DNA from: Candidatus Zixiibacteriota bacterium
GTDB taxonomy: Bacteria; Zixibacteria; MSB-5A5; GN15; JAAZOE01
Direction: 5' to 3'
NCBI GenBank assembly: GCA_030588275.1
Contig: JAUUYJ010000064.1
Location: forward strand, 1 to 10,764
Length of the DNA: 10,764 nt
Every line of letters begins with the position of its first letter. The stretch's first letter is position 1. A program made the translations under genes and the position numbers. The notes beneath the pieces are model-generated. The model saw nothing but the letters and a program-made list of their open reading frames with translations, did not search any database and was not told where the DNA came from. Positions 6,724 through 10,764 of this stretch are shown in pieces.

Positions 6724-6757
6724 GAAAACGGGACCGAGTGTGAAATCTCGATCCCGC
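6724..6757 (-). terminator. Intrinsic terminator after the Wzz-like gene
   Basis: On the minus strand CGGGATCGAG (6757-6748) pairs with CTCGGTCCCG (6739-6730), a 10-bp stem with one G-U pair and an 8-base loop, followed by TTTTCC. It lies about 47 bases after the Wzz-like stop codon and would end the GT4-Wzz transcript. Confidence 0.8.
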
Positions 6758-6804
6758 CTGTCATGAGTGAATTTTATGCCCTGATATTTTATGAGCGGTT
6801 GATT

Positions 6805-7899
6805 TTATTGAGTCAGATTTGTAATCCTCTGAATCATGCGAGATGAACGGGGGAAGTTTTGCGTAAGCTCTTCTTGAAGCTGGTCCATTTCCTGGCGACG
6901 CGACTTAGTCAGGTTTCCTGAGATCAAATCTCTAACAATTACCAAAAAGCATGAGGCAAAAAAGGTTAATACAAAAGTGAAGATTATCATGTTGCGCCGA
7001 AACGGTCCCGATTTTAATATCGGCAGGGTCGGTTCGTCAAGTATGCGAATGATCGGAATATCCTTTTGAGCCTCAAACTTGGCCAGCTCATACTGCTGGG
7101 TGAGCATGACAAATGAACTTGATTTAGCCTGAACATCTCTTTTGAGACGGCCGATCTCTTTTAATATCTCCGGATTTCCGCTCGCGGCCCAATCAAAATT
7201 GGTCATTTGAAATGCCTCAAGCTTGTCTTCGGCTGTACTCAGTTCAACAATGTTCAACTCCAGCTGCCGGGCGATGAACTGTTGATTATTCTGAGCCGCC
7301 GATTGCCTCTTATTTAGATTGAAATCTTCCAGTTGGCAAAGGTACTCGGTTAGTACCGCTTGAGACAACCAGGGATAATCCGTTGCTACCGAGATATTGA
7401 TTTCGCCGGTCTGGTTGTCGGCTTGAACCCGGGTGTTGGTGCGCAAGGCACGACGGAGGCGATCATGATTGGGCTGATCGAAATATTCGGATAAAGTAAC
7501 AGTCGTTTGCTCGCCCGATTGATCGTCACAGTAATTTTGAGCCAGCACCGCATCAACAACCCTGTTCGATTTCAAAATAACCGGAAACATTATAGAGGAA
7601 TTTTCATCGGCGCTCATCATCGGAGAAGAGAAGCCGACCAAGCTTTTTAACGCCGACATCCCGCTACCCGATTTCCCGGAGGGGAGGATCGTTGCTTGTG
7701 AGCTGAATTGATTCGGTTGCAAGAACAGATAACCGGCATAAAGGAACATAACGGTTAAGGTTGTGACGATGATAAATCTGCGGGCTTTTAGTAATGAGCG
7801 AGCCAGATCAAACAGGTTAAGTTGCAGGTCGAAATTTGTTTGGCGTTCTGACTCACCTTCATCGCTGGATGAATTTCTATAAGTAACCCGGCGGCTCAT
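6805..7899 (-). CDS. Wzz-like polysaccharide co-polymerase / chain-length determinant (364 aa)
   Basis: Proteins of this inner-membrane family set the length of O-antigen, capsule or exopolysaccharide chains and sit around the polymerase. The topology is typical: a cytoplasmic N-terminus, a transmembrane helix at about 42-61, a long periplasmic region with a Gln/Glu/Lys-rich coiled coil at about 197-280, the proline-containing DEPTLP at 288-293, and a second transmembrane helix at about 303-323 preceded by FRRN. A charged cytoplasmic tail of about 40 residues follows. No Walker-type BY-kinase domain is fused, so it is a stand-alone co-polymerase. The ATG at 7899 overlaps the TGA of the GT4 gene as ATGA, which supports both the start and coupled translation. 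An intrinsic terminator follows the stop codon. The family call is firm; chain type and preferred length are unknown. Confidence 0.88.
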   Translation of the reverse strand: MSRRVTYRNSSSDEGESERQTNFDLQLNLFDLARSLLKARRFIIVTTLTVMFLYAGYLFLQPNQFSSQATILPSGKSGSGMSALKSLVGFSSPMMSADENSSIMFPVILKSNRVVDAVLAQNYCDDQSGEQTTVTLSEYFDQPNHDRLRRALRTNTRVQADNQTGEINISVATDYPWLSQAVLTEYLCQLEDFNLNKRQSAAQNNQQFIARQLELNIVELSTAEDKLEAFQMTNFDWAASGNPEILKEIGRLKRDVQAKSSSFVMLTQQYELAKFEAQKDIPIIRILDEPTLPILKSGPFRRNMIIFTFVLTFFASCFLVIVRDLISGNLTKSRRQEMDQLQEELTQNFPRSSRMIQRITNLTQ

Positions 7900-9152
7900 G
7901 AGCGTACCTCAACCTTCGTGTCGCAATCGGCCGTTGCCGGACCGTTGATGATTTTATCAAAATTAGAATTTGAGGGTTTGTTACCAAAACGGTGGCCGAA
8001 TTTCTTTTGGGCCGCCTGATGCACGAACTGTTGAAACTGAGACTTAAACTGTTCTGTTGAAAAGCGATTGGAATCGGCTCGCATCTGTTGGGCGTCGCAA
8101 GTTAACGTGGTCGTTTCCATGCGTTCAATCGCTTCGACTATACTGCCAGAGGTCTGCTCTTCAAAAAGGATACCGTTGTCACCATCCCGGACGATCTCTG
8201 GTGCCGCTCCCCGACCATAGGCGACGACCGGTGTACCGGCGGCCAACGATTCGACGACGGCAATGCCAAACGGCTCGACCGAGGAGAACAAGAAAGCGCG
8301 AGCTTTTTTGACAAACATCGCTACCACGTCGTGGTTCTGAAAGCCTAAGAATTTGATGTTCTCATTGGCACTTTCTTGAAGTGCTTTCATGTCAGGACCA
8401 TCACCGAGGATGACCAGTTTTTTGTTCGGCATCTGGTTGAAAGCGGCGACAATCAGGTCGATCCGTTTAAACGGTACCAAGCGGGCGACGGTGACGTAGT
8501 AGTCATCCTTTTCGGTCGCGATGTCAAATTTGTCAACCTCTACCGGGGGATAGATGACATTCGACGGGCGACCGTATAATTTTTCGATGCGACCGGCCAT
8601 ATAGTGCGAGTTGGAAATGTACTCATCAACTCTTAGGGCCGAAGTCGCATCCCAATTTCTAATGTAATGCATAATCATGCGGGCTAATAACCCGGATATT
8701 CCTTTATTCAAACCACCCGCTTTTAGATAATGATGGTACAAATCCCAGGCATAGACCATTGTGTTGTTGATGTACGAAATATGGAGCTGTTCGGAATTGG
8801 TCAAAACGCCATGCGCTACCGCGTGTGATGAAGAAATTATCAGATCGTATTCGGACAGGTCAAACTGCTCCACCGCCATCGGCATAAAGGGCAGGTAGGA
8901 GCGATATTTTTTTCGAGCCATTGGGAATTTTTGTAAAAACGAGGTTGTGACCGGTTTGTTCTGAAAGTAATCTCGCTCTCCATCTGGCGTGAAATCGTAC
9001 AGGGCAAAGAGGTCGGCTTGCGGAAAAATCGCCAAAATCTGCTCCAACACTCGCTCCGCACCACCATAGGTGATGAGCCAATCATGGACAACGGCAATTT
9101 TTAGATTCTCAAGCGGCCCGCTAAATTTTTCGACTGCTATTTCATTTCGCAT
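7896..9152 (-). CDS. GT4-family glycosyltransferase (GT-B fold, 418 aa)
   Basis: This cytoplasmic enzyme probably adds one sugar to the lipid-linked repeat unit from a nucleotide donor. The N-terminal domain begins KIAVVHDWLITYGGAERVL (18-36), with the glycine loop typical of WbaZ-like mannosyltransferases. SYLPFMPMAVEQFDLSEYDL and SSSHAVAHG follow the same subgroup. The C-terminal donor domain keeps Arg224 and Lys229 (ARLVPFKR), LGDGP at 249-253 and the E-x7-E pair Glu293/Glu301. One odd point: the subgroup's conserved HTPMRY loop reads NNTMVY here (Asn129, Asn130, Thr131, Val133), so the usual active-site His is absent. About 40 polar residues extend the C-terminus. The ATG at 9152 has GGAAG 11 bases upstream. 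The stop overlaps the Wzz-like ATG. Donor and acceptor cannot be told from the sequence. Confidence 0.92.
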   Translation of the reverse strand: MRNEIAVEKFSGPLENLKIAVVHDWLITYGGAERVLEQILAIFPQADLFALYDFTPDGERDYFQNKPVTTSFLQKFPMARKKYRSYLPFMPMAVEQFDLSEYDLIISSSHAVAHGVLTNSEQLHISYINNTMVYAWDLYHHYLKAGGLNKGISGLLARMIMHYIRNWDATSALRVDEYISNSHYMAGRIEKLYGRPSNVIYPPVEVDKFDIATEKDDYYVTVARLVPFKRIDLIVAAFNQMPNKKLVILGDGPDMKALQESANENIKFLGFQNHDVVAMFVKKARAFLFSSVEPFGIAVVESLAAGTPVVAYGRGAAPEIVRDGDNGILFEEQTSGSIVEAIERMETTTLTCDAQQMRADSNRFSTEQFKSQFQQFVHQAAQKKFGHRFGNKPSNSNFDKIINGPATADCDTKVEVRS

Positions 9153-9191
9153 CAGTTTCGCTCTTCCTTGAACGCTGAGAATGCCAGTTTC

Positions 9192-9209
9192 AGACCAATC
9201 CTATGGTCT
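9192..9209. repeat. Stem-loop before the GT4 gene
   Basis: AGACCA (9192-9197) and TGGTCT (9204-9209) form a perfect 6-bp stem with a 6-base loop. It lies about 40 bases upstream of the GT4 start codon, in what would be the leader if transcription starts near 9210. Confidence 0.4.
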
Positions 9210-9218
9210 TCTCCCAGA

Positions 9219-9227
9219 CTAATAGCA
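9219..9227 (-). promoter_or_regulatory. Candidate extended -10 promoter for the GT4-Wzz operon
   Basis: TGC (9225-9227) followed by TATTAG (9219-9224) on the minus strand resembles an extended -10 element about 65 bases before the start codon. No good -35 is present. An ATGCGATG copy lies 10 bases upstream (9238-9245), where an activator could bind. Confidence 0.25.
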
Positions 9228-9243
9228 GAAAGCATGCCATCGC

Positions 9244-9267
9244 ATGACGGCCGCGTGCGATCGTCAT
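9244..9267. repeat. Inverted repeat ATGACG/CGTCAT
   Basis: ATGACG (9244-9249) and CGTCAT (9262-9267) are perfect 6-bp inverted copies with a 12-base GC-rich spacer. The left arm overlaps the end of the ATGCGATG copy at 9238-9245, so this may be part of one operator region. Confidence 0.35.
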
Positions 9268-9329
9268 ATTGCTATGGGACAATTGTTTATGAGAGTGGAG
9301 TCATTTTTTATTTTAAATCGAGGAATAAA

Positions 9330-9349
9330 TTTCCGCATCGCATCGGAAA
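9330..9349. repeat. Palindrome carrying ATGCGATG in its loop
   Basis: TTTCCG (9330-9335) and CGGAAA (9344-9349) form a perfect 6-bp stem whose 8-base loop is exactly CATCGCAT, the reverse complement of ATGCGATG. On the minus strand it comes directly after the short terminator-like hairpin behind the WbqC gene. Confidence 0.45.
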
Positions 9350-9370
9350 ATTGTTCGGCCCAACGGCCGA
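9346..9370 (-). terminator. Short candidate terminator after the WbqC-family gene
   Basis: On the minus strand TCGGCC (9370-9365) and GGCCGA (9360-9355) form a 6-bp GC-rich stem with a GTTG loop, followed after ACAA by TTTT. It begins only five bases after the WbqC stop codon. The stem is short and the T-run displaced, so termination may be partial. Confidence 0.45.
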
Positions 9371-9375
9371 TTACA

Positions 9376-10155
9376 TTACGACTGAATTTGAATGGCTTGC
9401 AGATCTTCTTTACTGCAATTGCCGATACCGATTATCTCTTTTAATTTATTTTTTGGCTCATTGAAAATCAGATCCAGAATAGAAATATAAGGAGTGAATG
9501 CTTTCGTCATTTGTCGATATTCGGGGTGATGATAATCTTGAAAAATTGGTCTGATATTGGCCTCCGCCAGTATCGCTTGATCGGCATAATCTTTTCCCAA
9601 TGCTCCAAAGAGAAAAATATTTTCAGTTGGCTGGTCGGGCGGTTTTGTTTTGACAGCCTTATTCGCTCCGTAGATTTCAGCCGCCTTATTGGTCAGCTCG
9701 ATGACATAATCAAGTTTCTTCGATTTGATGTCAAGATCGGAAGCGAACAGGATCGTGGTCTTAATATCTAAGTATTCCAGAAAGAGCTTGGTTAGACGGT
9801 TGGTGTAATCGGTCAACAGTTGGAATTCAATTTCCAGAACCGGAGCGATCAGATCAAAAACCGGATTAAATTCTGGTGCCTTGCGATACGCCTGCTCGAT
9901 AGATTTGAGATGTTTTTTTCTCCAGCGTTGATCGGACAGTTCGATCTGCGCGATAGTTTTATCGATATGCCCTTTTTGTTTGACAGGAATGGTGAGCATA
10001 ACTTCCTGTTCGCCGGAGATGATTTTATTGCGATTGGTAAATGAGCTTTTTTCAAACTGCACATCATCCATTATGACAAAAATATCGGCCAGCATTATTT
10101 TGTGGAAATATCCGAGCCAGGGTAGGTACGCCGGTTGATGGGCCGAGACGATCAT
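9376..10155 (-). CDS. WbqC-family protein (259 aa)
   Basis: WbqC-family proteins are common in O-antigen and surface-polysaccharide loci, often beside sugar aminotransferases, but their precise reaction is not settled to my knowledge. The N-terminus has the family hallmarks: HQPAYLPWLGYF (6-17), ADIFVIMDDVQF (23-34) and NRNKI (41-45). The C-terminal third has YHHPEYRQ followed by an FTPYISILDLIFN segment, also family-like. The length matches the usual 230-260 residues. No membrane segment or signal peptide is seen, so it is probably cytoplasmic. The ATG at 10155 overlaps the TGA of the upstream aminotransferase as ATGA and starts MIVSAHQP as in relatives; an in-frame TTG four codons earlier is rejected. 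Coupling with the aminotransferase suggests work on the same sugar, for example a later modification of an amino sugar. Confidence 0.9.
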   Translation of the reverse strand: MIVSAHQPAYLPWLGYFHKIMLADIFVIMDDVQFEKSSFTNRNKIISGEQEVMLTIPVKQKGHIDKTIAQIELSDQRWRKKHLKSIEQAYRKAPEFNPVFDLIAPVLEIEFQLLTDYTNRLTKLFLEYLDIKTTILFASDLDIKSKKLDYVIELTNKAAEIYGANKAVKTKPPDQPTENIFLFGALGKDYADQAILAEANIRPIFQDYHHPEYRQMTKAFTPYISILDLIFNEPKNKLKEIIGIGNCSKEDLQAIQIQS

Positions 10156-10764
10156 GCCAAGGACCAATTTTCTAAGCTGGCGACGATGCGGTCAACCTCT
10201 TCGTCGGTTAAACAGGGATAGATCGGTAGGGACAGGATTGTTCTGGCCGCTTTTTCTGCATTTGGAAATATAGCCGCATCAATACGAAGATAATTGTGCA
10301 GAAGTTCTCGACATTCAAGTGGGATGATCGAATCGATTCCGTCTTTGGCTAAGTGGTTCTGCAGGTCAATCAATTTGGTTTCATCCGGTAGATTGACCAG
10401 GTATCGAAAATTGTTGCATCGACCTGATTGTGTAATTTGGTTTTGAAAATGAGCAGTTCCGATAGCATCGTTATACCGTCCGGCGATCTTTTTGCGACGA
10501 ATCAGGAATTTCTTCAGCTTGTCAAACTGAGCCAACGAAACGGCGGAATTGATATCGGACAGCATAAAATTGAACCGAGGTTGGAACGTCTCCGGGTTAT
10601 CAAAATTGATATAATCGCGGAGGTGATCCAAATGTTTTTTGCTTTTGGCCACGACCGCGCCACCGTACCCACCGGTTAGCATTTTGGTCGCATAAAAAGA
10701 AAATACCGACATCGCCCCTTTTGATCCGACCGGTTGGCCATCTGAAAAGCAGGAACCGAGTGCC
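10152..10764 (-). CDS. DegT/DnrJ/EryC1/StrS sugar aminotransferase (N-terminus beyond the window)
   Basis: The frame is open from the right edge, showing 203 residues of a family usually 360-400 long. It is a cytoplasmic PLP enzyme that transfers an amino group to a keto-nucleotide sugar. The visible part begins with ALGS, the end of the family DxAHALG block. It then has the Schiff-base segment FSFYATKMLTGGYGGAVV, whose Lys lies at codon 10683-10685 (minus strand), so the catalytic lysine is present. RFNFMLSDINSAVSLAQFDKL matches the family's second signature helix, and the C-terminal small domain ends in LPIYPCLTDEEVDRIV, the expected tail. It overlaps the WbqC ATG as ATGA. Nothing looks degraded, in contrast with the DegT-like fragment at 4925-5476. 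The exact substrate sugar is unknown. Confidence 0.95.
   Translation of the reverse strand, partial: ALGSCFSDGQPVGSKGAMSVFSFYATKMLTGGYGGAVVAKSKKHLDHLRDYINFDNPETFQPRFNFMLSDINSAVSLAQFDKLKKFLIRRKKIAGRYNDAIGTAHFQNQITQSGRCNNFRYLVNLPDETKLIDLQNHLAKDGIDSIIPLECRELLHNYLRIDAAIFPNAEKAARTILSLPIYPCLTDEEVDRIVASLENWSLA

Larger units (their letters stand above)
6487..6804. other. Spacer with terminator and repeat-rich hairpin, no gene
   Basis: These 318 bases separate the Wzz-like gene from the dehydratase-like gene. I see no coding frame worth calling. They hold an intrinsic terminator (6724-6757), a hairpin made of GCATC/GCGAT repeats (6567-6604) and an extended -10-like site (6533-6541). The arrangement fits the end of one transcription unit and the start of another. 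Confidence 0.7.

Noticed and set aside
1874..8905. Near-identical ~25-base stretches at 1874-1898 and 8881-8905 (GGCAT-AAGGGCA-TAGGAGCGAT)
   Set aside because: They lie in two coding regions in different frames with no longer similarity around them; most likely chance.
10156..10167. WbqC-family start at the TTG at 10167
   Set aside because: The ATG at 10155 overlaps the upstream TGA as ATGA and matches the family N-terminus MIVSAHQP.
1..10764. Insertion sequence, CRISPR array, tRNA or rRNA
   Set aside because: No transposase frame, terminal repeats, regularly spaced repeats or recognisable RNA-gene folds seen on either strand.

Overview
The window reads as a Gram-negative bacterial chromosome segment. 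The evidence is an outer-membrane Wzi-type capsule protein with a signal peptide, a polysaccharide co-polymerase and a polyprenyl-phosphate glycosylphosphotransferase. Base composition is close to half GC. I cannot place the organism firmly. Divergent gene sequences and Shine-Dalgarno-led ATGA overlaps would suit an FCB-group or candidate-phylum lineage (for example Zixibacteria-like) or a deltaproteobacterium, but this is a guess. Every supported gene lies on the minus strand, so transcription runs from high to low coordinates.

In transcription order: (1) 10764-10152, the C-terminal two-thirds of an intact-looking DegT/DnrJ/EryC1/StrS sugar aminotransferase, cut by the window edge, overlapping by ATGA a WbqC-family protein (10155-9376). 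(2) 9375-9153, a hairpin-rich spacer with a short candidate terminator. (3) A GT4 glycosyltransferase (9152-7896) overlapping by ATGA a Wzz-like chain-length/co-polymerase protein (7899-6805). (4) 6804-6487, a spacer holding a convincing intrinsic terminator and a repeat-rich hairpin. (5) A GDP-mannose 4,6-dehydratase-like SDR (6486-5473) overlapping by ATGA a 183-residue protein resembling only the C-terminal small domain of a DegT/RfbH-type enzyme (5476-4925). (6) 4924-4678, a structured spacer with three inverted repeats. (7) The phosphoglycosyl transferase that would start glycan assembly (4677-3289), then a Wzi-like outer-membrane protein (3244-1700). (8) A 278-bp spacer and the first 473 residues of UvrA (1421-1), a DNA-repair gene that marks the end of the polysaccharide locus.

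Together the genes look like the distal end of a surface polysaccharide (capsule or O-antigen-like) locus: sugar amination (DegT), a glycosyl transfer (GT4), loading of the first sugar on undecaprenyl phosphate (PGT), chain-length control (Wzz-like) and outer-membrane attachment or export (Wzi-like). No flippase, polymerase or Wza-type exporter is visible; these probably lie beyond the right edge.

The most unusual part is 4925-6486. The dehydratase-like protein keeps its nucleotide-binding glycine motif and the active-site lysine, but has Pro, Ala and Phe where the Gmd family has catalytic Thr, Glu and Tyr. It is translationally coupled to a stand-alone DegT-like C-terminal domain with no PLP-lysine domain. 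In other pathways Gmd and DegT-fold enzymes act one after the other (perosamine, colitose), so this may be a linked pair of non-catalytic derivatives of a known two-enzyme module. A second signal is the octamer ATGCGATG: its four copies all lie in the two spacers flanking the GT4-Wzz pair.
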